Shown here in pieces: positions 35,944 through 47,615 of a DNA stretch of 64,000 nt (positions are counted from its first letter, which is position 1; every line of letters begins with the position of its first letter). Both the position numbers and the translations under genes were made by a program. This DNA is from Pogostemon cablin (taxonomy: Eukaryota; Streptophyta; Magnoliopsida; Lamiales; Lamiaceae). The notes below the pieces were generated by a model, which had not been told where the DNA came from, did not search any database, and saw nothing but the letters and a program-made list of their open reading frames with translations. The DNA is taken from positions 20,554,791-20,618,790 of the forward strand of contig CM043013.1 in the NCBI GenBank assembly GCA_023678885.1, in the 5' to 3' direction.

Positions 35944-37214
35944 TATTAAATACTTAATTTGTTTGTCCTAGTTCACAACGATCTTCTACGTCATTTTCGT
36001 ACATTATTTTCTGTATCACACGTTATATGATTGATACGTAACAGAGGAAAGAAATCTAACCATTGCCCCTAGAGTTCGGATTGAATTCCATATTTTACAT
36101 TTGGTGTTTCATTAGTGTTTCACAATATAAAAAAATTATACCCTACATATGACCATTAAACCCTTGGGACATGGGGTGAATTTTAAATATTGATTATGAC
36201 ACATATTAATAATCTAATGAATGGAATAGGTAATGAAATATGGAAATTGAATAGGTAATCCCATTTGCCTAGAGTTTAAGCTTTCATTTTTAGGATATAG
36301 TTTCCCCCTCTCTCTTACCATTTATTGGTGTGGCACCGGAGATGATATACTAAAATGACACAAAAAAATCTTACCAATTCTGGTTAAAGTTTCAGACTTG
36401 ATTCCTTACGTAGTTTAAGAAAACTCACTACAAGTCTACAATGACTTATTTTATTAATTTTTAAGGAGTAATTTGATATTTTTAGTTATATTCCTAATAA
36501 ATTGCACCAATATTATAGATATGAAGTTTAAAAAAAATACTAACTTTATTCACTTTTTCAGTTATGTAATGTATCTTTTTAAATAATAAGTAAATTAGCA
36601 AGTATGCTATAAATGTTAGGTGAGTATGATATATAATTTTGGAATTAAGATGTATTTTGAATAATATTTTAATGTATACTATATTATAACATGTGGATAA
36701 AAAATTCTGAATGCCAAACAAATATTTTGAGCCTCATGATTTTATACAGGGGATAGAAGGTATTGAGCCTCATGAATTGTTGATAATTAATAGAGGATAA
36801 TTCATATATATATGCCATGCCTAGCAAATTGAATGGAGCTAGGTATTTAGCTAGATAGGTATGGAGGGCAGGTAGACATTATATGTGTATATATTGGACA
36901 TTAATTTTATGATAAGTGAATGTTCTCAATCTCAACTCCATGATATATGTAACATGGGGGTGGTTACTCATACTTGCACACCCAAGTTTTGAATATATAC
37001 ATGGCATTTTGCTTTTGTTAAGGTCTTGATGCTATGATTCAAAGTTTTGGCTTATTTATATTATTCCCCGACTAAATAGTCGATTGCTTACTAATTATGG
37101 CCTGCCATTGGTCCACACATTTATTTGTTTATATAGTACTTGCCAATCATGATACTTTAATTTATAGTTATTTTATCCTGCAAAATTAAATAGATTAAAA
37201 TGAGAAATATATGA
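35944..37214. other. Intergenic DNA
   Basis: No gene, RNA or clear element. One segment (AGAGTTTAAGCTTTCATTTT...GGTGTGGCACCGGAGATGATAT, 36270-36350) is similar to 47112-47200 and so belongs to a dispersed repeat. Confidence 0.5.
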
Positions 37215-37224
37215 GTGTATATTT

Positions 37225-37559
37225 GGGAAAATTTCACGTTTAGTCCCATAAGAATTCCTTCAATTCAATTATAGTCCCGTAAGAATATACTGGTCCCATA
37301 GCTAGCGGTTTTGGTCCCATAAGAATATTATAATCGAAAATTTTCATTCCAAATTAACTTATATTATTATAAACTACCAAATTTATATTATTTTCTGTGT
37401 TTCAAAATAGACATAGTCCGTTTTGGTCTTGTTAATAGTTCAAAATATTTCGTCAACTATTAACAATTTAGATGAAAAATTCCTATGGGACTGAATCTGC
37501 CCGTTTTGGGACTTTTTTGGCATTGAACAATTCTTATGGAACTAAATATGAAATTATCC
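37225..37559. mobile_element. Short Mutator-like MITE
   Basis: 335 bp. Left end GGGAAAATTTCACGTTTAGTCCC and right end GGAACTAAATATGAAATTATCC are inverted repeats of about 32 bp. It is flanked by an identical 10-bp sequence GTGTATATTT (37215-37224 and 37560-37569), consistent with a 9-10-bp Mutator target duplication. The interior repeats the phrase GGTCCCATAAGAATAT. Confidence 0.8.
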
Positions 37560-37569
37560 GTGTATATTT

Positions 37570-38023
37570 AGAGGTTAAAAAAGTGATACTAAAGTGTATA
37601 TTTTATTCACCATGATATCACCACCGATCCATACATTAATCAATGCAATTTTCTGCTTTCCAAAAAAGAAAAAAGAAAAAAAGTTATTCTAGAAGAGAGT
37701 ATAATAGTATTATAAGAGTTCAATATGCAGCACAATTCAACTATTTGAAAGAAATTGAGAATTTTAATGAATAATTGAGTAGATGTATCTAGGGGAAATT
37801 CACACATTTGCTAGAACAATATATTTGTTGCCGGTTAATTATCCCACATTTTTTTTTTCAATTTGTATGTTCTATTACACTTTGAATTTTAAAATATAAA
37901 GTTAACCAAAATTTAAAATATATTTTAATTTTAAAATATAAAGTAATAAAATCGCTTAATACTGATAAATTATTAATATATATTATATTTTTGAAAAGGT
38001 CATGATCACGGCTAACACACAAC
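37570..38023. other. Intergenic AT-rich DNA
   Basis: Nothing gene-like seen; mostly AT-rich DNA with an A-rich run at 37661-37682. Confidence 0.5.
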
Positions 38024-38235
38024 TTATTTTATATTTTATTTAATACATAGACAAAAATGTATTTTATTAATTTATTTAGATAATTTGTTTATTGATTCAC
38101 GCATGTTTTGAGTTGATTTGTGGAGTTTTATTTTATATTTTATTTAATACATTGACAAAAATGTATTTTATTAATTAATTTAGATAATTTGTTTATTGAT
38201 TCACGCATGTTTTGAGTTGATTTGTGGAGTTTTAT
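38024..38235 (+). repeat. Two-unit tandem repeat, 104-bp period
   Basis: Two nearly identical units containing TTTATTTAATACAT-GACAAAA, ATTGATTCACGCATG and TTGAGTTGATTTGTGGAG. They differ by only a few bases, so the duplication is fairly recent. Confidence 0.85.
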
Positions 38236-38246
38236 GATTAATAGTT

Positions 38247-38431
38247 ACTCCTTCCCCTTCGCATTAAGTCTTTTCATTTTAATTTATTCAAAAGTTAAGA
38301 TTTACATTTTTTTTCAAGTTAATCCACATAAAACAATTATTATTCCATATAGATCTCACACACAACACTAATACAATTACCAGCTTCATATTAAATATTA
38401 TTTTTCTTACTTCATCACACATTTAATATTA
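38247..38431. mobile_element. Stowaway-type MITE, left part only
   Basis: Starts TA-CTCCTTCCCCTTCGCATTAAG and is cut after CACATTTAATATTA at 38431, where a Helitron-type terminus begins. The MITE half at about 42500-42622 shows the expected continuation (TTTAATATTATATCTATTAATC). Confidence 0.6.
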
Positions 38432-38460
38432 CTAGTTATAATAACGTGATACGCACGTTA
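38432..38460 (-). mobile_element. Helitron 3' terminus
   Basis: On the minus strand AACGTGCGTATCACGTT (hairpin AACGTG/CACGTT) is followed by ATTATAACTAG and then T. It interrupts a MITE exactly at an A|T position, as Helitrons do. The element extends to the right; its other end is not identified. Confidence 0.6.
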
Positions 38461-39996
38461 CATGAAACTTCTTTTATTCTACATTATAATTATTCTGATA
38501 AATTTTATTTATTAATTAGTTTTCATGCTAATTCTTTTTAATATTTACAATTATATTTTTGCATTGTCGAATATAATATTTTAATATAAAATAGATTTTA
38601 ACTGTGCTTTTAATTTTAATTTGATTTAATAATAAATTGTGCCACATTGTAAAACTTTTAGGATGTTAATTTTATGATGTAAGACTACTTTATAAAAAGT
38701 GAAATATAAATCTTAGGGTGGGTTGTCCAAAATGGGACGAAGAGAAGTGGGTTGCCCAAAATTGGACGAAGAGAGTATATAAAATTATGGAATAGTTTAT
38801 AAACAATTTGTATGATTAATAAAAATTGATAATATTTTTAATAAAAAGTGATGATATTTATTAAAGAAAATGATAATCGCTCAATTAAATATTTTGTAAA
38901 CGATTTATAGAATAAAATATTATAATATTTTTAATAAAAAATAATTCATGATCATGATGATCGTTCTTAACCAATTTTATGAAAAACTAAAAGAACTAAT
39001 AAAAAGTTATATATTAACATTTTTAATAAAAATTTATACATTCGAAAAGAAATATCAATTTCATTAAATTAAACTATTTTATAAACAATTTGAAGGGGAA
39101 AAAGTGATAAACATTTTTAATAAAAAGTAATAATTGATTAAGAAAAGTGAAGCGCGACATAAAATCTTGATATTATTTTGTATTTTTTTATTTTTTAATT
39201 TTTATATTTAAATGATTTACATTTAAGAGGTTTTTTTTAATATCTAGATTAATTTTGAATAACATTTATTTTCGATTATTAACATTATTAGCCTAATTGT
39301 TCAATTACTTAGATTTTTATATTTATAATATAAATATTGTTATAAATATTGTTAAAATTACATAGGAAGAAAAATAATTAAAATATTACATAAAGGAAGA
39401 TTAATAAAAATAAAATTAAAATGGAAATGTATTAATTAAAGGGGACAACTATTTACACTCGCAGATTTACTAAACGTACCCTAATTATTAAATATACCCC
39501 ACCAAAATTAAAAAATTCATATAGGAGTATAAATTACTAAATATACCCCATTTTAGTCTATTTTATCCTCTTAAATAAAATGTGCTATTCATACCCCTAT
39601 TTTTTCTATATGTACCCCCATTAATTAAATAAACCTCATAAAATAAAACAAAATTTTACTTAATAGACAATTTTATTATTATTTTTTAAATAAAAGAAAT
39701 ATATAATCCCATCATTTTTTTCTCTAATTGAACGACCAAATTTTGCTGACGAAACACCTTCAAATCTTGAATAAATACAACAATCCTTTCACAACGTGTT
39801 CGAAGACTCCGCTAAAAGATGAGGAAGAAGAGATGGTCTCAAAATAAAAAATAAAAATAAATTAAAAATTAATCAAAACTGGAATCTCGATAAAAACTGT
39901 GAAATTTTATCTATGTTGAGTTGTATGGAAATTTTTGGCTAGATTAAGTCCAGAATATAACTAATTAAATGAAATGTTACTATTAAAGATTATCTA

Positions 39997-40046
<50 letters not shown>

Positions 40047-40619
40047 GCCATTGTTCTTGCTGGTGCTCAACCCCATTTTTCCTTATCAAGTTATCATCAT
40101 TAAGATTCAAATTAAATTTATTTTAATTAAAAGTTTTAATTTTCCCCCAAATTTTGTTTCTGACACAAGTATAAGAACTAAAGATGATACAAAAAATAAG
40201 TTTTAGGTTAAAAAAAAAATGAAAGAAGGTGATTTGAATTGGAGTTTATACATGATAGAGTTGAGAAGTTTATATTTTACTTTTATATATTATTAATTAA
40301 AGATAAATAATATTCTTATTAATGTAAGGGTAATTTAGTATTCTAATCTTTAAAAATAAAAAAAAAAATTTAAAGGAATGCATTTAGAAGAATCGGGGTG
40401 TAAATAGCCGCACCCTTAATTAAACTATAAAAACAATGTTCTTATATAAAAGGAGTTCTTATATAAAGGGGGCGGGCTTCCAATCTCAACCATGATTTAA
40501 CTTATACTATAAGCTCACGTCACGAATTTCCTAAAAGATCTAATTGATAAGATTATATTTATACATATAAAGCTAAGAAATATAGATATTCTTAACTAAC
40601 CTAATCATACAACTCATAT
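38461..40619. other. AT-rich DNA, probably Helitron interior and other repeats
   Basis: No gene. The region 38810-39140 repeats AATAAAAAGTGATAA-type motifs also found at 58230-59230. A (TA)n microsatellite lies at 39997-40044. A GGGTTGTCCAAAATGGGACGAAG duplication lies at 38720-38770. Confidence 0.5.
39997..40044. repeat. (TA)n microsatellite
   Basis: AT dinucleotide run of about 48 bp. Confidence 0.95.
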
Positions 40620-41149
40620 ATGGGTTTATCGTATATAGAACACCATCGGTACTCTAAAAATGATACTCCCTCCGTCCCGGGTATTTTTACCCGTTTGTAC
40701 GGGCACGGAGATTAAGACATTTTATTTTTTTAATATATAATGTAAGAAAAAGTAGGGATAAATTAGTAATTTAAAAAGAAAAAGTGAATAAAGTTGTTGG
40801 GAATGATGAATAAAGTGTAAAAAAGTAGTTAAAGTTGTTGGGATTGTAAAAAGTAGGTAATAAAATATTATGTATTTTTGCCAAAAATGGAATGGGTAAA
40901 AATACGTGGGACACCCCAAAATGGAAAGTGGGTAAAAATACGTGGGACGGAGGGAGTATTGTTTTCTTCTACTTTGATGCCTCATCCGGTGCGCGAAACT
41001 ACATCGTCGTCTCCTCTAATCGAGCATTTGAGAAACTTTTCATTGTCAATGAAGATCCATTCAAGAACGCCTCCTCTTGGGTCTCCATTGCCACCACAAT
41101 CCGCATAGTCACCACAAATCCTCCACAATTCGCATTTTATGATGCTTGA
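40620..41149 (+). pseudogene. Small reading frame split by a MITE
   Basis: ATG at 40620 opens MGLSYIEHHRYSKND and is then interrupted by a 291-bp MITE (40666-40956). If the MITE and one TA copy are left out, the frame runs on without a break into DIVFFYFDASSGARNY...FEKLFIVNEDPFKN and ends NPPQFAFYDA-stop at 41149, 78 residues in all. Codon use looks coding and GC is higher than in the flanks. With the MITE present a TAA follows soon after it begins. I do not recognise the family; it may be the last exon of a larger gene. A Copia element lies 62 bp after the stop, so the locus is probably dead. Confidence 0.5.
40666..40956. mobile_element. Stowaway-type MITE inside the small reading frame
   Basis: Ends CTCCCTCCGTCCCGGGTATTT and AAATACGTGGGACGGAGGGAG, with TA at 40664-40665 and 40957-40958. 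A near-duplicate of the right end (GGTAAAAATACGTGGGAC) occurs twice (about 40893-40911 and 40931-40949). Confidence 0.85.
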
Positions 41150-41211
41150 AATAATTCTTCATATTACTTAGTATTAAATGACTTAATAATTTAATAATTG
41201 AATGATGTGAA

Positions 41212-42307
41212 TGTAGAGAATTGGGAAAGATATATTATATTGATCAAGACAAAGTATTAAATACAATGAGAGAGGTATACAACCCATATATACAATCAAT
41301 GTGGGATATACACAAGAGTATTACAACAACAACTCTTAACACGCCCCCTCAAGATGGTGGGCGAGAAACAACACCAATCTTGGACATGAGTAGTGAGAGA
41401 CGTGGACGAGCAAGCGGCTTAGTGAGAGCATCAGCCAGCTGATCTGCGGAGGACACATGAGCAACACGAATCTGGGAGTATTTAACCAGATCCCGAACAA
41501 AGTGATAATCAATGGCAATATGCTTCATACGTGAGTGAAAAACAGGATTAGAGCATAGGTACGTAGCACCAATGTTGTCACAATAAACTACTGGAGTAGA
41601 TGTCAAGGAGGAAAGACAGAGCTCTTGAAGTATAGAACGAGTCCATTGAACCTTAGCAACAGCAGATGCAACGGACCTGTACTCCGCTTCAGTGGAAGAA
41701 CGAGCCACTGTCCGTTGTTTGCGAGACCTCCAGGAAATAGGATTAGAGCCAAGAAACACAACAAAAGCTTCTGTGGAAGTACTGAGGATCAATTGATCTT
41801 GACGAATCCAATAAGAGTGTAGCGGATTCGGACGAGTGGCTCCATCTGCACTGACGTCAGCGACTGGACGGGGATAGGATCCGTCGACAAAGCGGTAGAG
41901 ATCGTAGCCGGACAGCAGCGTACGAAGTTGAAAACTCCAGGCAACATAGTTGGTGGAGTTGAGTTTCAACGGAACCTGGGAAGCAGTGTTGAAAGCAATG
42001 AAAGCGGGTGTAGAATCAACACCAGATGAGGCTGTGGTGCTGGTGTTTTCGGGATCAGTCAACATGCCGAGCAGGGAGGAGAGAAAAAAAAAAAAAAAAA
42101 GAAAACAGCGGTTGCTAGGGTTGAGAGAAGAGGAGGATCGAAAAAAATGGCGTAAGCCTATCTCGCTCTGGTTACCATGTAGAGAATTGGGAAAGATATA
42201 TTATATTGATCAAGACAAAGTATTAAATACAATGAGAGAGGTATACAACCCATATATACAATCAATGTGGGATATACACAAGAGTATTACAACAACAACT
42301 CTTAACA
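41212..42307 (-). mobile_element. Compact Copia-type LTR element with identical LTRs
   Basis: 1096 bp in all. LTRs of 130 bp (41212-41341 and 42178-42307) are identical, begin TG and end CA. The element is flanked by the 5-bp duplication GTGAA (41207-41211 and 42308-42312). On the minus strand the primer-binding site TGGTAACCAGAGCG follows the 5' LTR (42177 downward), and a polypurine tract TTGAGGGGGCG abuts the 3' LTR (41342-41352). The interior holds one fused gag/RNase H frame. Identical LTRs suggest recent insertion; mobilisation would need an autonomous partner. Confidence 0.93.
41349..42065 (-). CDS. Fused Copia gag N-terminus and RNase H
   Basis: 238 residues, uninterrupted. Residues 1 to about 94 are the Copia gag N-terminal part (LKLNSTNYVAWSFQLRTLL, LYRFVDGSYPRP, YWIRQDQLILS). 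From about residue 100 the sequence is the Copia RNase H tail (VVFLGSNPISWRSRKQ, VARSSTEAEYRS, VVYCDNIGATYL, HFVRDLV, DQLADALTKPL). Everything between (rest of gag, protease, integrase, reverse transcriptase) is absent, and the join near ILSTSTEAFVVF is in frame. The RNase H piece retains the TEAEYR and CDN motifs. Whether the fusion protein is made or useful is unknown; it may simply be a recent internal deletion. Confidence 0.85.
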   Translation of the reverse strand: MLTDPENTSTTASSGVDSTPAFIAFNTASQVPLKLNSTNYVAWSFQLRTLLSGYDLYRFVDGSYPRPVADVSADGATRPNPLHSYWIRQDQLILSTSTEAFVVFLGSNPISWRSRKQRTVARSSTEAEYRSVASAVAKVQWTRSILQELCLSSLTSTPVVYCDNIGATYLCSNPVFHSRMKHIAIDYHFVRDLVKYSQIRVAHVSSADQLADALTKPLARPRLSLLMSKIGVVSRPPS

Positions 42308-42312
42308 GTGAA

Positions 42313-43177
42313 GAGGTAAGTAATATTAACCGAACATTCAAATTCCATGAATTGTGTTGTAATCATTAAGGAATATGAATATAACTTTGTTAATAATAAT
42401 AAATACAAGTAATTAGTCATGACATTAACAATTTAGGTTAAGTATCTAAATAAAGAAAATTAATAAGGATAAAATGGAAAAAAAATGTTTCAAGAGACTA
42501 ACCATTTTTGATATATTATGATATTAGATATTATTTTCTCACTTCATCACACATTTAATATTATATCTATTAATCTACGTAAAAAAAATAAATGTAAATG
42601 TTTATGCGGAAAGGAGGGAGTATACATTAATGGATTCTTCACAAATGTTTTCAAGAATAATAACTTCTTAATTGACAAATGTTTATTGACTCTTTCATGC
42701 AAAAAAAATCATTTAAATTGGAGTTCGAAAAATAAATTTATGAGTGTAACGGTATGAACACGCATTGTGAGGTAAAATGGGCAGCGTTTCAGTGAATTTC
42801 ATGTTACTTTTCTAATTTTCTCGTATTACAATTATTTTCCTTTATTATCTGATTTCTTTCCAAACTGGTCATATCTTTTTTATTTTATTGATTGTCTCTT
42901 TTTCATAACTTCTTATCTATATACTCGCATATTTATAAAACATATGAGTTGGATTATATTTTACTTGCTATAGAAATCCATGCTAGAAAGTCTGAAAGAT
43001 TGAATTATATTTTATGAATCCTGATACTCTCCCGTTCTTAATCTCTCAATTTCATGAATTTCTTTTAACCGTGATCTCCACCAACAATAGCGTGGCACGT
43101 CATCCACTATCACGAGCTTTTTATTTAATTTAATTATAAATAATTATTTTATCGCGTGTATTTCTGTTTTTCTTATA
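42313..43177. other. Intergenic DNA with a MITE right half
   Basis: No gene. About 42500-42622 is the right part of a Stowaway-type MITE ending GCGGAAAGGAGGGAGTA. The rest is AT-rich. Confidence 0.5.
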
Positions 43178-43210
43178 CTAGTTGTTAAAGACGTGCTTCG
43201 CACATTGCAT
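43178..43210 (-). mobile_element. Helitron 3' terminus
   Basis: On the minus strand GTGCGAAGCAC (hairpin) is followed by GTCTTTAACAACTAG and then T. Third copy of the Helitron-type end in this window, with the same orientation as the other two. Confidence 0.55.
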
Positions 43211-43831
43211 GCACGTTATACTTTGTATTTTTTTTCTTAGTTCTCTTTTATTTAAAAAAAAATTATGAAAAGTTAATTTTCAACTTAATAATAATCATTT
43301 AAGTAAATCATCTATTTATTAGTTGCATTAAAACTTTTTTATATATAATATTTCGTTTGATAATATTTATCCAATTTATCAAGGGATACTTTCTTGTGGG
43401 ACGGGAATTGAAGTTGTGCTACACATGTCGCATGCACATCATACATCTATTGAGTTGTTTGTCGTCTTCAATAATGAATAATTAGATGAATCAGAATTGA
43501 AAAAAGACGTTCAAATATTTATGTGATAGTACTTAAAGTTGAGATATACACAAAGTAGAAGTTCAAAAGTATCGAGCTAGCAAAGAGCAATCACAATGGC
43601 ATCAAACAGTGCCCATTAAAGTGTTCAAATATGATGAAACATAAGCATCGAACATGTAAGAAAGTTATAAGGTTAATTATGCCAAACGATTTAAGAAATT
43701 TAACATAGTGGAGTGTATTCATCATATATATAGCAACCATGAAATATAAACATGTATGAGGAACCAAACTTCTGATGAGTGTAACATATTGAGATCCTTC
43801 ACTTACCTTCACAAAATACTAATAATAAATA

Positions 43832-44126
43832 CTCCTTCCGTCCCATGAATACATTCGCGTATTTTCTGACACGGAGTTTAAGAAAAGTAACTTTTTGGTA
43901 GTGTGAGGTAAGAAAGAGAATGGGTATTTTGGGCAATTGAATAGAATAAAGTGTATGATATAGTTGACTTTGACTAAATTGTGTGTAAAAAGAAGGTGAC
44001 ATTTTTGCAATATTATAGTATTGTAAGGTTATTGATATTGTATATTATTTTCATTTTTAGGGGGTGAAAGTATTCTTGGAATGGAACAAAATGAAAAGAG
44101 TGAATGTATTCTTGGGACAGAGGGAG
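43832..44126. mobile_element. Stowaway-type MITE
   Basis: Ends CTCCTTCCGTCCCATGAATAC and GTATTCTTGGGACAGAGGGAG with TA on both sides. Body related to 34733-34990. Confidence 0.8.
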
Positions 44127-45347
44127 TATTATTCATTTAAAACTATATGATGTTTTGTGATGGAGTTGTATTTATATAATAATAAGTAAATAATAAATTG
44201 AGTAGGAGTATTATATATAGTCCCAAAAATATTACTTTTAATGTATTAGTCATGATATACAAATAAATGGAGTATATTTTTTATTAGTCTTGTTTATTTA
44301 CAAATTAAAAAAGAATAAAAATACTACTTACTATGTCAACTTTTAAAATAATAAAATGTACTCTTTAAAATGACATTATTCGACTACATGAAAATAAATA
44401 TAAAAATTAAGTTTAGTCTTCTTTCAAAAAAAAAAATACTACATTTTGAAACAACTTTTTACTTAAATTAATGATAAGCTACATTTATATTTATCTTACT
44501 TAATTTTTAATAATTTAAATAGAATAATTATAAACTTTTTTATTTATAAAGAGTGTCACATTAAAAGAAACAGTTACTTAATATTGAATACTTTTATTTT
44601 TCTTTCTGTAATAGCTTATGCAATGAAAAAAAATTAATATGAGAACTTAAACTATACTCCATCTTTCCTCGTTACAAAATTTATCTTATCATCAAGCATT
44701 CTGCTAAACCACATAATAGTGGAAGTACCTAATTTGTTTATAGCACAAGTGAAATAAAGGATGGAAATTATATAGAATCTATTGGCAATCACATTTACAT
44801 ATATAATTCATTAATTTTACATTTTCTTTTTAAATAATCAGCTTATGTTCGAATGTGTCAATCTACCTGATCTCTTGGTGTTACCCAAGCATGCGTCACT
44901 TTTAAAATGTTACATACATGCACAATGTGCAAAGTTATGTCTTACCCACTAAAGTTGGATATGTATGTTAATTGAAGAGAATATTTAGAGACAATTTATA
45001 TGCTTCTAAAATTCTTGTTCAAACATTTGAAGAGAATATTAAGGGACAATGCAGATACATTTAATAATATTTTTAGTTAATGGAATTATTAATTAATACT
45101 AATAACTACACTAAAATATTTTACTCAATTTTATGCTTAGCTTTTGCTCTCAAATTTTTATTATAATTCTTAGAACTTTATTATCTTTTATATTTATAAT
45201 AATAGATCGATTTTAATTATAGAAATATTATTTTTTATGTTTGCTCATGATATTCCTTCTTAGATTTGTAGGAATTCTTATTTATTCAGACTTAAAGTTG
45301 GACAAAATAATCACAACTTTTTTCAAATACTTATTTTCGTTGTAATT

Positions 45348-45440
<93 letters not shown>

Positions 45441-45589
45441 GTAGTTTCAATCCGACAATAACCTAATTTGTATATTAGCACGTATAAATGGTAGTAACAA
45501 AAATGATGCAATATTAAAGAATTATTAAAAAAACCATGACAATTAAGGGAGGGCGAGTCTATTACATGGGGCAATGCTTGGATATGGTC
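44127..45589. other. AT-rich intergenic DNA
   Basis: No gene supported. A long (TA)n tract lies at 45350-45434; otherwise no structure is recognised. Confidence 0.5.
45350..45434. repeat. (TA)n microsatellite
   Basis: Uninterrupted AT dinucleotide run of about 85 bp, the longest in the window. Confidence 0.95.
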
Positions 45590-45706
45590 TCACAAAGAGA
45601 TTTTACGATGCATGCCAAACTTTCCAAGCACTTCAGCAGAAATGATTACTACATCTGAACCCTCTACAACCTCACATAACTTCTCATCCTCATTATATCC
45701 ATTCAC
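45590..45706 (-). pseudogene. Malate dehydrogenase exon relic
   Basis: Read on the minus strand after an acceptor-like CAG, the sequence gives VNGYNEDEKLCEVVEGSDVV then IISAEVLGKFGMHRKISL and a stop. This matches the NAD-malate dehydrogenase segment around the EGSDVVII strand, where the family has an invariant-like GVPRKPGM loop; here Gly, Arg and Pro of that loop are changed. No neighbouring exon is visible. It is probably a gene fragment carried by a transposon or a decayed retained exon. Confidence 0.6.
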
Positions 45707-46263
45707 CTGAACATATACAAAAAAAACCAAATTAGACATATTATCAAAAGAACTTCAAGAAATGCATGTGAATTTTGGAAGACTTATTCACAAATGATCA
45801 CTCCTTATTTTATAGTGTTTAATTTGTCTATTCATATGACTTATTTAATAACTTTGTAAATGTATTTATTTAAAGTTCAAAGGTTGTGTGCATTATTTTA
45901 TGATTTAATGTAGTTTAGTGTTACACATTATTTTATTAATTAATATTAATTATGATTATGAATTTTAATATAATAAATAAAGGGTAAAAATGTAGTAAAG
46001 AAATATAGGGAAGGATAAAGTGGGAACAAAAATGTTAACACTTGTTAAGCCACTTTTAATATATTATGATTATGATTATGCTAAATGACGCGGCAAATTC
46101 ACATTCGTAGATAATACTTGGATGGCGCAGATTAAAAGAAATTCACGTAAATTGAGAGATTAAGTACAAGAGAGGATCCAAATCCATATTTTACACTTTT
46201 TACACATAAGAGAGGAAAATATGATACGGCCATATCTTTTATGTTTATAATTCATTGAAAAAA
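45707..46263. other. AT-rich intergenic DNA
   Basis: No gene or clear element recognised. Confidence 0.5.
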
Positions 46264-46764
46264 TTACTAATAGATACACACTTTGTACCCCTAATTACTA
46301 CTAGATATATTGATTTAAAATAATTACTATCACATACAAAATATTTAAGTAAAATACCAAAATAACCCTAAACCCATACACTTTTAAACCACAAACCCTA
46401 ATCCCCACCCATCGCTGGACCACCACCGCCGCTGCAGGACCGCCGATGGCCGGCCGTCGACCAATCACCGGAGCACTGTCGGCCGGCCGTCGAAAAAGTT
46501 GTCACACCGCCGCCGTCGCCGCCCCCACCGGAGCTCTCTGCCGGACCACCACACTATTTTGCTGCACACACTTTTTTTACTACACACATTTTTGTTACTG
46601 AACACACTTTGCTGCACACGAATTTTTGCTGCGCACAACATTTATGTGCAGCATATTATAGGGGTAATATTGGAATATCACTATATATTTTTGTAGTTAG
46701 TAGTAATATTTTTATATGTTTGTATCTCATAGTAATTAAGGGTTTTTTGTACCTAGTAGTAATC
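46264..46764. mobile_element. TIR element carrying a GC-rich block
   Basis: Left ATTACTAATAGATACACACTTTG...CCCCTAATTACTACTAGATA is mirrored at the right by AGTAATTAAGGG...TTTTGTACCTAGTAGTAATCC. The interior has a GC-rich patch (46405-46550, CCGCCG-rich, with inverted GGCCGGCCGTCGA repeats) and repeated CTGCACACACTTT motifs. It is a relative of the arms of the palindrome at 52944-53292. Confidence 0.6.
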
Positions 46765-47615
46765 CTCCCTAATTTATTTAATTTGATTTCCTGCTTATTT
46801 GTTCATGTTTCCTTATTTATATTAGGAGTCTTTAAATATGTGATTAGGGATTAATATTTGAGATATTGGAAAATAAATATTTTGTGCATCCTTCTCAATT
46901 CTATCATCGCTCTATTTTCTCTTTCTTTCCCCTCTCTCTCACAATCTCTCGGTTTCTCTCTCTCTCTCTCTCAATCTCTCGGTATCTCTTTCTCAATCTT
47001 CTTCTCGTTATCTCTCCCTCTCCCCCTCAATCTTCGCATTCACTGTTTCATTAAGGAGTTTGCATTCACTCGAAGATCACTTTTTGATACACTAATCCAA
47101 CCATTGCCCATGGAGTTTAAACTTTAGGGTATAGTTTCTCTCTCCTACGTATTGTCCATCCAACGATATGGTACATGAGATGATGTACCAAATGACACAT
47201 AGAATCCGAACAGCTAATTTTGTACCCACTATTATGGGTCCACATATTCTGATTGGATTGATGGATGAGTTAAATTGTCAAATACGCCCCAAGTGGCTTA
47301 TAAACCTGAGAATATATTTAAGGGACCCAACAATCTTAAAAAATTCTACTGAATTTACTAAAATAACATAACACTCAAATTTATTCACAAATTATATATT
47401 TTTACTTTCTCCACCCAATTTCTTACACATTTATAACCAGAAAAAATGAAAAAAAAAAAAGAAAAAAGAAAAGAAAAGAAGAAAGAGATCTACAGAGACG
47501 CGAACAACTACAGGAAAAAATTAAGAAGAGAAAGAATCCTACAAACGTGAACAAGTATATTTCAAGTTAATTTTCGATAACAATCAATCGAAAATCATGT
47601 GGGTTTTGGCAAAGT
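46765..47615. other. Intergenic DNA with TC-rich repeats
   Basis: Holds a (TC)n-like tract with repeated CAATCTCTCGGT units (about 46930-47030) and an A-rich run (47440-47480). No gene supported. Confidence 0.5.
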
